Assembly (NCBI GenBank): GCA_031285295.1
Contig: JAITWK010000031.1
Coordinates: 1 to 64,000 of the forward strand
Direction: 5' to 3'
DNA from: Deltaproteobacteria bacterium
GTDB taxonomy: Bacteria; Desulfobacterota; Desulfovibrionia; Desulfovibrionales; Desulfovibrionaceae
DNA length: 64,000 bases
This document shows, piece after piece, positions 41,886 through 49,956 of this stretch. The position numbers and the translations under genes were made by a program. The notes under the pieces were generated by a model that ran no database searches, was not told the DNA's origin, and worked only from the letters and a program-made list of their open reading frames with translations. Each line of letters begins with the position of its first letter. The first letter of the stretch is position 1.

Positions 41886-43022
41886 CTAGCTATTAATTAA
41901 TTCGGCCAGCCGCTCCGTGATAGCTTTTGGCCCGTAGTCCCTGACGATTTTCGCGGCATTGGCCGGAAGATCCGCTGGCAGGCGTCCGGCGGCCGCCATA
42001 TGCATGGCCGAGGCGAAGGCGGATAAATCCGGATCGGCCCAGCGCATGCCCGGTTGGAACAGAGGCGTCAGCCGCAGCATTTCGTCGGAAACCGGAGCAA
42101 ATTCATACAGTATTGGCAAACTGTTGCCGCTATGCATATACTGCATGTTGCCGGAGTAGCCGGTGGCAATTACCGGCTTGCCGTAGGCCATGGCGCTGGA
42201 AAGCCCCAATCCCCAGCCTTCGGCATGATGGGCGCTGACATAGGCATCGCAACCGGCATAAAGCGCGGCCATGCGCCCGGCGCTGAGTTCGCCTTCCAGG
42301 CTGCTTACCCCATCCAGTCCGCTTGCGCTCAGATCGGTCAAATCCAGGCTGGCGCGATATTGCTTGAGCAGGAGCCGGGTAGGACGGCGCAAGTTGCGGC
42401 GCATCAGGCTGTAAGCGGTAAGCAGGCCGCGCAGGTTTTTGCGCGGGTTGATGCCGTCAATTACGGATAAAAAGACAAAAGGGGAATCCGCACCGCGTCC
42501 AAAGATTTCGTCGGCCCAGCGCAAGTCTTCCGCCTTGAGTTTGTGCCGTTGCACCAGATGCGGCAGCAGGCGGCATTTGCGCACATGCGGCGCAATGGCG
42601 CGGCAACTGAAATCGGAACAGCTCCAGACCTCGCTTACCAACTGTAGCGGCCCGGCGTAAAAAGGGCTGAGGGTCTCATTTTCCCAGGCCACATAAGCGG
42701 CCACGCGCCGATCGGATAAAAAGGGCAGGCGCTGAAAAATTTCGGGATAGCGCGTCGGCTCGTCATGCAGGATGATCAGATCCGCTGTGGCGGCAAAATC
42801 CAGTTGCTCCCGCGTTAACCCGGTTTCGGGCAGCGGCTTGGGCGGTGATTTTACGGAGACGTCAGGCAGAGAGCCAGCGGAGGGCGCGGACAGATAATCA
42901 GCCTGGACATCGGACGGCAGGTTGCTGCCAAGGCAATGACCCAGCGAGGCCAGGCAGCGGAAATAATCCAGTCCGGCAGTCAGATGGCTGATATAAGCGC
43001 TGAAAAAGTAAAAAATCCGCAA
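41886..43022 (-). CDS. Glycosyltransferase, GT4-like (GT-B fold)
   Basis: 378 residues from a TTG start at 43022, preferred because GGAG lies 6 nt upstream and the protein then begins RIFYFFSAYISHLTAGLDYF, a typical start. A GTG at 43079 would add 19 residues without a ribosome-binding site. The C-terminal nucleotide-sugar domain has SAHHAEGWGLGLSSAMAYGK with VIATGYSGNMQYM, the GT4 signature. Part of the middle (DEIFGRGADSPFVFLSVIDG, then NPRKNLRGLLTAYSLM) also fits. It probably adds sugar in envelope polysaccharide synthesis; the substrate is unknown and no cluster surrounds it. Confidence 0.82.
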   Translation of the reverse strand: MRIFYFFSAYISHLTAGLDYFRCLASLGHCLGSNLPSDVQADYLSAPSAGSLPDVSVKSPPKPLPETGLTREQLDFAATADLIILHDEPTRYPEIFQRLPFLSDRRVAAYVAWENETLSPFYAGPLQLVSEVWSCSDFSCRAIAPHVRKCRLLPHLVQRHKLKAEDLRWADEIFGRGADSPFVFLSVIDGINPRKNLRGLLTAYSLMRRNLRRPTRLLLKQYRASLDLTDLSASGLDGVSSLEGELSAGRMAALYAGCDAYVSAHHAEGWGLGLSSAMAYGKPVIATGYSGNMQYMHSGNSLPILYEFAPVSDEMLRLTPLFQPGMRWADPDLSAFASAMHMAAAGRLPADLPANAAKIVRDYGPKAITERLAELINS

Positions 43023-43185
43023 AGTCCGCTCCAATTGTGTTTGTTTTAAGCATAAAGCCGGTGCCAGCACAAGCGCCACTAATGAATAATGGCTCCAATT
43101 TACATATTTACTTACAATCCCTAGTATTCTAAGATGCAGATCTGCGGTGCGGTTAAATAGTGGCCGTTGCCGTAGTGGAGGGTGT

Positions 43186-43512
43186 ATGCCTCGAAATACA
43201 GATGGTTTTGTTTACGGCTTGCCCAGGATGTCGCGCATTGTTGACAATGCGCGTGTTCCCTTTACGCGCTACATGGTGGATTTGGATACCCACCCGCCCT
43301 ATGGTGTGCACCGTTACAAATCCATGTTTGAACTGACGGCGGAAACCAGCAAGGGCATGGCAGACCGCGCTCTGGAAGATATGGTCAGCGGCGGGGCGGC
43401 CCGAACGCATCATGGGCAGACTATGGCCGGGCTGATTTCTTCCGGGTTGAGCGCAAGCGCGTTGCGCGTGCCGGAGACGCGCACTGGCGCGTTTGTGTCG
43501 GTAAGCCTTTAG
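43186..43512 (+). CDS. Unknown small protein
   Basis: 108 residues from the ATG at 43186, which has GGAGG 4 nt upstream; the frame is open from a GTG at 43147. Family not recognised. It has no hydrophobic segment. A Gly/Arg/Pro-rich first third (YGLPRMSRIVDNARVPFTRY, then MVDLDTHPPYGVHRYKSMFE) is followed by a Ser/Ala/Gly-rich tail. It is divergent from the glycosyltransferase. A degenerate copy of the dispersed palindromic element starts right after its stop. Confidence 0.65.
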   Translation: MPRNTDGFVYGLPRMSRIVDNARVPFTRYMVDLDTHPPYGVHRYKSMFELTAETSKGMADRALEDMVSGGAARTHHGQTMAGLISSGLSASALRVPETRTGAFVSVSL

Positions 43513-43513
43513 T

Positions 43514-43636
43514 CACGGGCGCCTTTTTGCCTCTGGCTGCGTCAGATTTCGCCTTTTATTTCGGTCGAGCACCAAAAGAGTACACTTCCTGCATAAAAGG
43601 CTTATCTTCCTTGCCAGAGAACAAAAATGCATCCCG
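43514..43636 (+). repeat. Dispersed palindromic element, degenerate copy
   Basis: The internal part GGCTGCGTCAGATTTCG, AGAGTACACTTCC and CTTATCTTCCTTGCC match the full copy at 16393-16517 in order and spacing, while both ends have drifted (TCACGGGCGCC at the left, AAAATGCATCCC at the right). It begins one base after the stop codon of the preceding gene and is oriented with it. Confidence 0.65.
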
Positions 43637-43692
43637 TTTAAATATCATTTTGTAAACACTGGCGTAAACTGTTGCAAAGGAACCCCTGAAGA

Positions 43693-44067
43693 ATGGAAAA
43701 AGATTTGTCTCCCATACGCATACGCTACGAATATGAACAGGATCCAGGCACCAGAGTGCGCTATGCTCACGGAGTGTGGGGAGGCATCAACCCGCAGGGC
43801 GAAGTGGAACTGAATTTTTATACTGAAAGCGACAAACTGCCCGGACATTCCGAGGCCATTCTTTCCCCTGACGGTACTCTGGGGCATGAGATTGTGCCGC
43901 ATGACGAAAGCCTGAAACTGGTTTCCCGGCATATTCATTCGCGCATCATCCTTAACGTGCATACGGCGCGGGCAGTGCTGGAATGGCTTGAGGACAAGGT
44001 GAATATTCTGGAAGACGAAAGCAATGATGCGCGACTTTTTTATGGAGAGTCCGGTCTTGAGCAATAA
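43693..44067 (+). CDS. Unknown protein, DUF3467-like
   Basis: 124 residues, soluble. The pattern VRYAHGVWGGINPQGEVELN and the later SRIILNVHTARAVLEWLEDK resemble the small DUF3467-type family of unknown function; this is by eye and is a weak assignment. A good AAGGA lies near its start. It precedes the amino-acid binding protein gene by 44 nt on the same strand, possibly cotranscribed. Confidence 0.7.
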   Translation: MEKDLSPIRIRYEYEQDPGTRVRYAHGVWGGINPQGEVELNFYTESDKLPGHSEAILSPDGTLGHEIVPHDESLKLVSRHIHSRIILNVHTARAVLEWLEDKVNILEDESNDARLFYGESGLEQ

Positions 44068-44111
44068 AATTTACCCACAAAAAACAACAAACTACAACAA
44101 GAGGACAGACC

Positions 44112-44882
44112 ATGTTTAAAAGTTTCCGTCTTAAAGGGTTCGCATCCCTTTGCCTGACACTGCTGCTGGGCGTTGCCCTGGCCGGTTCCGCCCTGGCTGA
44201 GGAAAAAGTTTATATCAACGGCATCGACGCCAGCTACCCGCCCTTTGCCTTTATTGATACCTCCGGACAGGCCGCCGGTTTTGACGTTGATTCCATGAAC
44301 TGGATCGCCAACAAGATGGGCTTTAAGGTAAAGCATGAAGCCATGGACTGGAGCTCAATCGTTACCAGTCTGCTTGGCAAGCGCATTGACATGGTTTGCT
44401 CCGGCATGAGCATTTCTCCCGAGCGCAAAGCCGTAGTGACGTTCAGCGAACCTTACTTCTCCATTCGCAAGTACCTACTGGTGCATAACGACAGCAACTT
44501 TACCAGAGAAGAAGTGCTCAACGGCAATTTGAAGCTGGGCGTGCAGGGCGGCACCAACGAAGCGCTGTGGCTGGAAGAGAACAAGGCTCCCAACAAGTGG
44601 AACTATTCGCTGCGTTATTACGCTTCGCCGCCCATGGCCATTGAAGACCTGGTCAACAAGCGCATTGACGCGGCTGCCATCGACTCCGCCCCGGCCAACG
44701 ACGCTATTGGCAAACAGGGCAAGCCGGTCAAGATTGTTGGTGAATTTGCCGAAGGCGACGACTTTGGCGTGGCTACCCGCAATGAAGATACCGAACTGCG
44801 CAACACGATCAACGAAGGTTACCGCCTGCTCAAGGCTGATCCGTATTGGGAAGAGCTGAAAGCTAAATATGAATTAAAGTAG
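44112..44882 (+). CDS. Periplasmic amino-acid-binding protein of an ABC transporter
   Basis: 256 residues. A Sec signal peptide (FASLCLTLLLGVALAGSALA) precedes the mature part at about residue 30. SYPPFAFIDTSGQAAGFDVD, MDMVCSGMSISPERKAVVTF-like text and FSEPYF are the signature of the SBP_bac_3 (family 3) proteins that bind polar amino acids or opines. The permease and ATPase are not adjacent, so it may serve a distant system. GAGGACAG precedes the ATG. The twin-hairpin repeat copy 3 lies after its stop. Confidence 0.92.
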   Translation: MFKSFRLKGFASLCLTLLLGVALAGSALAEEKVYINGIDASYPPFAFIDTSGQAAGFDVDSMNWIANKMGFKVKHEAMDWSSIVTSLLGKRIDMVCSGMSISPERKAVVTFSEPYFSIRKYLLVHNDSNFTREEVLNGNLKLGVQGGTNEALWLEENKAPNKWNYSLRYYASPPMAIEDLVNKRIDAAAIDSAPANDAIGKQGKPVKIVGEFAEGDDFGVATRNEDTELRNTINEGYRLLKADPYWEELKAKYELK

Positions 44883-44905
44883 GTGGCATAGCCTATTGAG
44901 GGGGT

Positions 44906-44950
44906 CCGGGGGGAATCATTCCCCCCGGCGGGGAGCGGGGCGGAGCCCCG
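44906..44950. repeat. Twin-hairpin GC-rich repeat, copy 3
   Basis: First hairpin 44906-44928 has a 10-bp stem CCGGGGGGAA/TTCCCCCCGG with loop TCA. Second hairpin 44936-44950 has stem CGGGGC/GCCCCG with loop GGA. It lies between two converging genes (the amino-acid-binding protein and tsaB). Compare copies at 3-49 and 1123-1163: the loops are identical, the stems changed with pairing kept. Confidence 0.7.
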
Positions 44951-44960
44951 GAAAACTTGA

Positions 44961-45977
44961 TTATTCTTTGAGCAGATCCGCCAGGCGCTGTTTGGCGAAA
45001 TCGCCATCCAGGCCGAGTCCGGCCGCGATTTGTCCGAGGTTTTCCTCGGCGTCGCTGGGCCGGACATACAGCGGTTGCAAATCTTGCTCCGTAAGCGGGG
45101 CAGCCAGACCGGCCCGCAGCAAAACTGCGGGCCGAATTTGATCCAGCGCTCCGGGTAAAAGCAGCCATTGTTTGCCGCCGCCGGACAGGGCCGCTTCGGC
45201 CAATTCCTGATAATTATTGCTCAAGCCGGAACCCAGCAAAAAACCGCTACGTTCGCGCAGCAGTTTGTGGACGCCCGGCAAATCCAGCACTTGCAATTCG
45301 CACAATTCACGCAGGCCAAACAGCCCCGCGCTGCCTGCAAGTTGTGTGGCGGCAGCCGAGCCAGACGAGTCAGCCGGATTCAGGCCGCTTGCGGGCAGGG
45401 CCAGGTTAGCGCTTTCCAGCCGGGCAAAACCCTGAGCATAAACCAGGCCCTTGCGGGCGTGCGTAAGCACCCAAATTTCCCGTCCGTCCAAATCAGGGCG
45501 CGTATCCACAAGGCTGGCAGCCAGCAGCGGCAAATATTCCAGACTGGCCTGTTCGGTTTTTAAGGCCCGGCTCATGGCGGCGGCAGTGGAACAGACCAGC
45601 CGCAGGCCGGTAAAACTGCCCGGCCCGGTCACCACGGCCAGACGCCCGATCCGGTCCGGTTGCAATTGCAGGTTGCCCAGGATTTGCTGCAAGGCCGTGG
45701 CCAGCAGTTCGGCCCCCTGGGATACGGCGGACCAATCCTGAACGGCCAGAATTTCCGGTTCTACTGGCGCGGTAATGTTGCTGGCATCAGCCTGAGGGAT
45801 GGCCTGGGTATGGGGTGCGGTTCCGCTGGGTCGCGCCGGAAAACCGACCGGCCCGACATTGTGCCGGGCCGGTGCGTAACGGCCAAGAATAAGTTGTAAC
45901 CGGCCTTCGGCGGCGTTCAGGCAAAGAGTAAGCGTACCATGCCCGATAGCGGACTTTTGCTTGTTGTATGAGGACAA
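44961..45977 (-). CDS. tsaB: tRNA threonylcarbamoyladenosine synthesis protein TsaB
   Basis: 338 residues. LAVVTGPGSFTGLRLVCSTA near the middle is the TsaB hallmark, with LLAASLVDTRPDL and ATALQQILGNLQ around it. TsaB pairs with TsaD and TsaE to make t6A37 in tRNAs reading ANN codons. It is much longer than the usual 230 residues, with extra segments near the N-terminus (GRYAPARHNVGPVGFPARPS) and after residue 200. It is separated by 42 nt from the ferredoxin-thioredoxin reductase gene and on the same strand. Confidence 0.88.
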   Translation of the reverse strand: MSSYNKQKSAIGHGTLTLCLNAAEGRLQLILGRYAPARHNVGPVGFPARPSGTAPHTQAIPQADASNITAPVEPEILAVQDWSAVSQGAELLATALQQILGNLQLQPDRIGRLAVVTGPGSFTGLRLVCSTAAAMSRALKTEQASLEYLPLLAASLVDTRPDLDGREIWVLTHARKGLVYAQGFARLESANLALPASGLNPADSSGSAAATQLAGSAGLFGLRELCELQVLDLPGVHKLLRERSGFLLGSGLSNNYQELAEAALSGGGKQWLLLPGALDQIRPAVLLRAGLAAPLTEQDLQPLYVRPSDAEENLGQIAAGLGLDGDFAKQRLADLLKE

Positions 45978-46019
45978 AACCGGCCTCTCCTTGGTAATCT
46001 GAATAGTGTAGGCACTATC

Positions 46020-46388
46020 CTACAAGGAGGCCAGCGTTCTGGCAACAGGCCGCCGCTCGGGAACCGGGCGGCGTTTCTGCCCGGCTTTGAGGGCTTCTGC
46101 GCTGGTGTACAGGCCGCAATAGCAGAAATCATATTCATGCACATCATCCGCGCGGTATTCGCACGGGCAGCAGATATCTTTGTCTATCTCGCGCACACCG
46201 GTAGAAAGACGGCAGGGGCAGGCCATATAGCCGTAGCGTTTTTTCAGGCCAAGCAACGCGTCAAGAATATCCAGCGTCGCGCTGTGGTCGCTGTTGAAAA
46301 AAAAGCCCTTGGCTTCCTGCAACGGCTTCAGCCTGGCGTATAATTCCTCAGCAGCCTTTGTTCGTGCTTCATCCCGGACTTTGCCCAT
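46020..46388 (-). CDS. Ferredoxin-thioredoxin reductase catalytic subunit
   Basis: 122 residues from the ATG at 46388 (GGAG upstream). The Cys pattern is CPC-x16-CPC-x8-CYC, with MACPCRLSTG, ICCPCEYRADDVHEYDFC and YCGLYTSAEA, exactly the FTR catalytic (beta) family that carries a 4Fe-4S cluster next to an active disulfide. It passes electrons from ferredoxin to a thioredoxin-type protein. No variable (alpha) subunit gene is present, as in many anaerobes. A glutaredoxin-like gene lies upstream, on the same strand, and is its probable partner. The stop codon TAG is followed by a hairpin-like ATAGTGCCTACACTAT. Confidence 0.93.
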   Translation of the reverse strand: MGKVRDEARTKAAEELYARLKPLQEAKGFFFNSDHSATLDILDALLGLKKRYGYMACPCRLSTGVREIDKDICCPCEYRADDVHEYDFCYCGLYTSAEALKAGQKRRPVPERRPVARTLASL

Positions 46389-46434
46389 ATAAATCTCCTG
46401 CCTGAACAAAACGTTAACCTTGAAAAAATGCACA

Positions 46435-46560
46435 GGTAGTGCCTGCTTTTGACGTCAGGCAAGGAAGACGAGTTTTTGCCGGCTGACGTGTACTCTTCTG
46501 GTACTCGACGGAGGCAAAAACGAAGTCTGACGCAGCATCACGGCAAAATGAGGCACTACC
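46435..46560 (-). repeat. Dispersed palindromic element, full copy B (minus orientation)
   Basis: 126 bp running from GGTAGTGCCT to AGGCACTACC. Its reverse complement matches copy A (16393-16517) nearly base for base. It begins one base after the stop codon of the glutaredoxin-like gene and precedes the ferredoxin-thioredoxin reductase gene, in the orientation of transcription. Confidence 0.85.
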
Positions 46561-46561
46561 C

Positions 46562-46837
46562 TTACTTCAGGACTGCAAGCATGGCCTGCTGCGCCACATC
46601 ATCCATGCCGACATAAACTTCCGAGCTATGGTCGTCATAAATTTTTATGGTCGGGAAGGAAAGCCGGGGGTTGAGTTCCGCAACTTTTTTGACGGCGGCG
46701 TCTTTATCCGCGCCCACCAGCAGGTCCACTTCCACCATGGTGTAGCTGATGTTGTTGTTGTTCATGAATTCTTTGGCCCTGCGGCAATAGGGGCAGGTTG
46801 AAAGACCGTAGATAAGTATTTGTTTGGTCTGTGCCAT
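46562..46837 (-). CDS. Glutaredoxin-like thiol-disulfide protein
   Basis: 91 residues from the ATG at 46837, which has GGAGG upstream; 11 more codons are open before it. The active site is STCPYCRRAKEFM, a CPYC motif near residue 14, followed by the cis-Pro segment FPTIKIYDD and the end GMDDVAQQAM, giving a complete thioredoxin fold. It is probably reduced by the ferredoxin-thioredoxin reductase subunit encoded next on the same strand. The gene is followed by a full copy of the dispersed element. Confidence 0.88.
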   Translation of the reverse strand: MAQTKQILIYGLSTCPYCRRAKEFMNNNNISYTMVEVDLLVGADKDAAVKKVAELNPRLSFPTIKIYDDHSSEVYVGMDDVAQQAMLAVLK

Positions 46838-46998
46838 CGTTTTAGCCTCCGTAGTTTTAAAGTCCGGCATATTGATAATATCGCAATCTCTACTCCACTG
46901 TATTTGAGCAGGCTATTCTATTTTTAATAATGCAGGAATTATTATATTACGGGGCCTTATAAAGTAATTACTTCGCCGAAAAGCGCGATTTTCGTTTT

Positions 46999-47571
46999 CT
47001 ACCCGGTAAAATGCAGGCGATCCGCAACCAGAGCGGACACGGCGCGCATGAATTCGTGAAGATCCCGCTCACGCAGGCCGCCGCCGTTCCAACTCAGGCT
47101 GTACTCGCCCGGAATGGAGCGTTGCGAATCAGAGGCGTTAAGCCGTTCCAGATCAAGATCCTGCACATCCCAACGGATACCAAATTCTTCCAGCGATGCA
47201 AGTATGCCGTCTTTAGGCAGAGCTGGCGGCAGGGCTGGCGATTGCATTTGCGCCGGGTGAGCCAAAAAGCGCAGCGCAATGCGATCTTCTTTTCGTTCCC
47301 AGGCCAGTTTGCAATTCGGGTCCAGATCCGCCAGACCCCGGCTCATGTCCGCCAGCCCGGCTTCCACCAAATCCAGATGCCGGGCGCGTATTTTTCCAAG
47401 ACGCTCCAGCCCCTGCCTGGTTTCCGTCTGCTGGTTGCGGCGGCGTGAAATTTCGTCAAGCAGCATCCGGCTGGGCGGCTGATCGCGCCGCAACAGCCGC
47501 CAGGCCAGCCAAATCAGGGCTACCAGAGCCGCAAAGCCAAGAATGAGGTTTATGTACATAATATATTTCAA
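46999..47571 (-). CDS. Unknown membrane-anchored protein
   Basis: 190 residues, family not recognised. One N-terminal membrane segment (YINLILGFAALVALIWLAWRL) is followed by a basic stretch (RRDQPPSRMLLDEISRRRNQ) and a soluble domain with a long helix at about 50-85 and mixed sequence thereafter (EYSLSWNGGGLRERDLHEFM). It probably faces the cytoplasm. It is divergent from the EF-G-like gene. Function unknown. Confidence 0.7.
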   Translation of the reverse strand: MKYIMYINLILGFAALVALIWLAWRLLRRDQPPSRMLLDEISRRRNQQTETRQGLERLGKIRARHLDLVEAGLADMSRGLADLDPNCKLAWERKEDRIALRFLAHPAQMQSPALPPALPKDGILASLEEFGIRWDVQDLDLERLNASDSQRSIPGEYSLSWNGGGLRERDLHEFMRAVSALVADRLHFTG

Positions 47572-47598
47572 TTACCGGGATTAACGCCAATAAGCAAC

Positions 47599-47690
47599 GG
47601 TAGTGCCTCATTTTGCCGTGATACTTCGTCAGGCTTCGTTTTTTGCTCCGGTCGAGCAGGGTAAGGCTGACGTCAAAAGCAGGCACTACC
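47599..47690 (+). repeat. Dispersed palindromic element, shortened copy
   Basis: 92 bp with both ends intact (GGTAGTGCCTCATTTTGCCG at the left and AAAAGCAGGCACTACC at the right), but about 35 bp of the middle is missing. It lies between two divergent genes, unlike most copies, so it is not placed at a stop codon. Confidence 0.8.
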
Positions 47691-47802
47691 TGTGTGTTTG
47701 TTATCCCGGTTTGTTATCTTTAATCTTGACATAATGCTTCCCACACACCTAAATGGAGCTTAAAGTCTAACTCCAGACTAATCATCATATCAGGAGAAGC
47801 GA

Positions 47803-49872
47803 ATGTCCAACGGAATTGATTCCCAAAGAACTTACGCGCTGGTAGGAACCGGCGGATGCGGTAAAACCAGCCTGGCCGAGATGCTGCTGCTCCAAACGGG
47901 CGTCATCAATCGCCTGGGCAAGATCGAGGACGGCACCACCGCCCTGGATTACGAACCTGAAGAAATTAAACGCGGAGGCAGCATTCAGCCTTCTTTCGCG
48001 TCTTATACCTGGAAAGACGCCCATCATTACCTGATGGACATCCCCGGTGATGGAAACTTTATCGGCGATTTGGATATTCTGCTTGCGGCGGCGGATTTTG
48101 CCGTTTTCACTCTGGATGCTGTGGATGGTGTGCGCCCCCTGACCAAAAAACACTGGCAGGCCATCAGGAACGCCGATTTGCCTGCCTGCTGCTTCATCAA
48201 CAAGCTGGACCGCGACCGGGCCGATTTTGACATGGCTTACGACGGGCTGGCCACGCTGGGCATCCGCCCGGTGTTGCTTTACGCGCCTATCGGCCAGCAG
48301 GCCGACTTCAAGGGCGTGGTTGACGTGCTGGCTGGCAAGGCCCTGTTCTTCCAGCCTGACGGCAGCGTAAAAGAAGGCCCGGTGCCGCAGGACATGCTGG
48401 AAATCGTAACCGCCATCCGTGATACCACGGTAGAGAATATCGCTGAAAGCGACGAAGTCCTGATGGAAAAATATCTGGAAGAAGGCAGCCTTTCCGAGAC
48501 GGAAATTCTTCAGGGCTTGCGCGCCGGTGTAATCAACGGCGAGCTGGTCCCGGTTATGGCCGGTTCCGCTCTGGAAAACAAGGGCGGTGCGCAACTGCTT
48601 GAAATGATCGAAAAATACCTGCCTTCGCCGCTGGACCGCAAATTTTGGCTGGACGCCGAAGGTAACGAGCTGGCCGTGGACCCGAACGGCCCGGCTGTTG
48701 GTTTTGTCTTCAAGAGCATCGTGGATCCATTCTCCGGCCAGCTTAACATGCTGCGGGTGATTTCCGGCAGCGTCAACAGTGAAAGTTCGCTTAAAAACAG
48801 CCGTAGCGGCGAAACCGAGCGTCTGGGCAACCCGATCCTGCTTACCGGCAAGGCCCAGATTCCCACCAAGGAGACGCTTGGCCCCGGCTCTCTCGTGGCT
48901 CTGGCCAAACTCAAAAATACCCGCACCGGCGATACTCTGGCCCAGGACAAGGTCGGCTTTGTGATGCCGATACCCGCGCTGCCGCCGCAGCTTATTTCCT
49001 ACGCCATTACGCCCAAGGAAAAAGGCGACGAAGACAAGGTTTTTTCCGCCATCAACAAGCTCACGGACGAAGATGTCACCCTCAAGCTTTCCCGCACCGA
49101 GGAAACCGGCGACATGCTGCTTAGCGGCATGGGCCAGCTGCATATCGAAATGGCCGTGGAAAAGGCCAAACGCCGCTACAAGGTGGATATCGCGCTGAAC
49201 ACCCCCAAGGTTCCCTACCGTGAAACCTTCAAGGGCAAAGCCCAGGTGCAGGGGCGGCATAAAAAGCAGACCGGCGGTCGCGGCCAGTTTGGCGATTGCT
49301 GGGTTGAATTTGAACCGCGCGCCAAAGGCGAAGGCTATCTTTTTGAGGATGCCATTGTTGGCGGCGTGATTCCCCGCCAGTATATCCCGGCCGTGGATAA
49401 GGGCATTCAGGAAGCTTCGGCACGCGGCTTCCTGGCCGGTTACCCGCTGGTTGACTTCAAGGCCAAACTTTACGATGGCAGCTACCACAACGTGGACTCC
49501 TCGGAAATGGCCTTCAAAATCGCTGGTTCGCTGGCTTTCAAAAAAGCCATGGAAAGCGCCAAGCCCATATTGCTTGAGCCTATCGTCACCCTGACCATTT
49601 CCATACCGGATAATCACATGGGCGACGTTATCGGCGATCTCTCCAGCCGTCGCGGCAAGGTGCTGGGTTCGGATTCCGTTTCCGGCATTACCGAACTCAA
49701 GGCCCATGTGCCCATGAGCGAAATTCTGCGCTACGCGCCGGATCTGCGCTCCATGACCGGCGGGCAGGGCGTGTTTACGGCCGAGTTTTCCCATTATGAG
49801 GAAGCTCCGGCCCCGGTTACGGAAAAAGTGGTGGCTGAATACCAGCAAAACCGCAAAGCCGACGAAGAATAG
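47803..49872 (+). CDS. Elongation factor G-like GTPase (EF-G paralogue)
   Basis: 689 residues with the EF-G domain order. The P-loop is GTGGCGKTS at the N-terminus, G4 is INKLDRDRADFD, and the later domains carry LSGMGQLHIEMAVEKAKRRY and the terminal GDLSSRRGKVLG. In G3 the usual DTPGH is replaced by D-I-P-G-D, so the His that activates hydrolysis in EF-G is absent. This matches the EF-G-like subfamily without a proven role in elongation. The main EF-G would be elsewhere. A strong bidirectional terminator follows the gene. TTGACA lies upstream at about 47726. Confidence 0.9.
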   Translation: MSNGIDSQRTYALVGTGGCGKTSLAEMLLLQTGVINRLGKIEDGTTALDYEPEEIKRGGSIQPSFASYTWKDAHHYLMDIPGDGNFIGDLDILLAAADFAVFTLDAVDGVRPLTKKHWQAIRNADLPACCFINKLDRDRADFDMAYDGLATLGIRPVLLYAPIGQQADFKGVVDVLAGKALFFQPDGSVKEGPVPQDMLEIVTAIRDTTVENIAESDEVLMEKYLEEGSLSETEILQGLRAGVINGELVPVMAGSALENKGGAQLLEMIEKYLPSPLDRKFWLDAEGNELAVDPNGPAVGFVFKSIVDPFSGQLNMLRVISGSVNSESSLKNSRSGETERLGNPILLTGKAQIPTKETLGPGSLVALAKLKNTRTGDTLAQDKVGFVMPIPALPPQLISYAITPKEKGDEDKVFSAINKLTDEDVTLKLSRTEETGDMLLSGMGQLHIEMAVEKAKRRYKVDIALNTPKVPYRETFKGKAQVQGRHKKQTGGRGQFGDCWVEFEPRAKGEGYLFEDAIVGGVIPRQYIPAVDKGIQEASARGFLAGYPLVDFKAKLYDGSYHNVDSSEMAFKIAGSLAFKKAMESAKPILLEPIVTLTISIPDNHMGDVIGDLSSRRGKVLGSDSVSGITELKAHVPMSEILRYAPDLRSMTGGQGVFTAEFSHYEEAPAPVTEKVVAEYQQNRKADEE

Positions 49873-49907
49873 AAAATCTGACGAAAACAGAGAATAAATA
49901 ATTCATG

Positions 49908-49953
49908 AAAAAAGCAAGCTCCTTTGTCGCAGACAAAGGAGCTTGCTTTTTTT
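49908..49953. terminator. Bidirectional rho-independent terminator
   Basis: A 15-bp perfect stem GCAAGCTCCTTTGTC/GACAAAGGAGCTTGC with loop GCA is flanked by A6 at the left and T7 at the right. It ends transcripts from the EF-G-like gene (plus) and mtaB (minus), which converge here. Confidence 0.95.
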
Positions 49954-49956
49954 GAT

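Noticed and set aside
47785-49848. Open frame of 687 codons on the minus strand, opposite the EF-G-like gene
   Set aside because: It is the antisense shadow of a long GC-biased gene; the plus-strand protein has complete GTPase motifs, and the minus-strand product matches no family.
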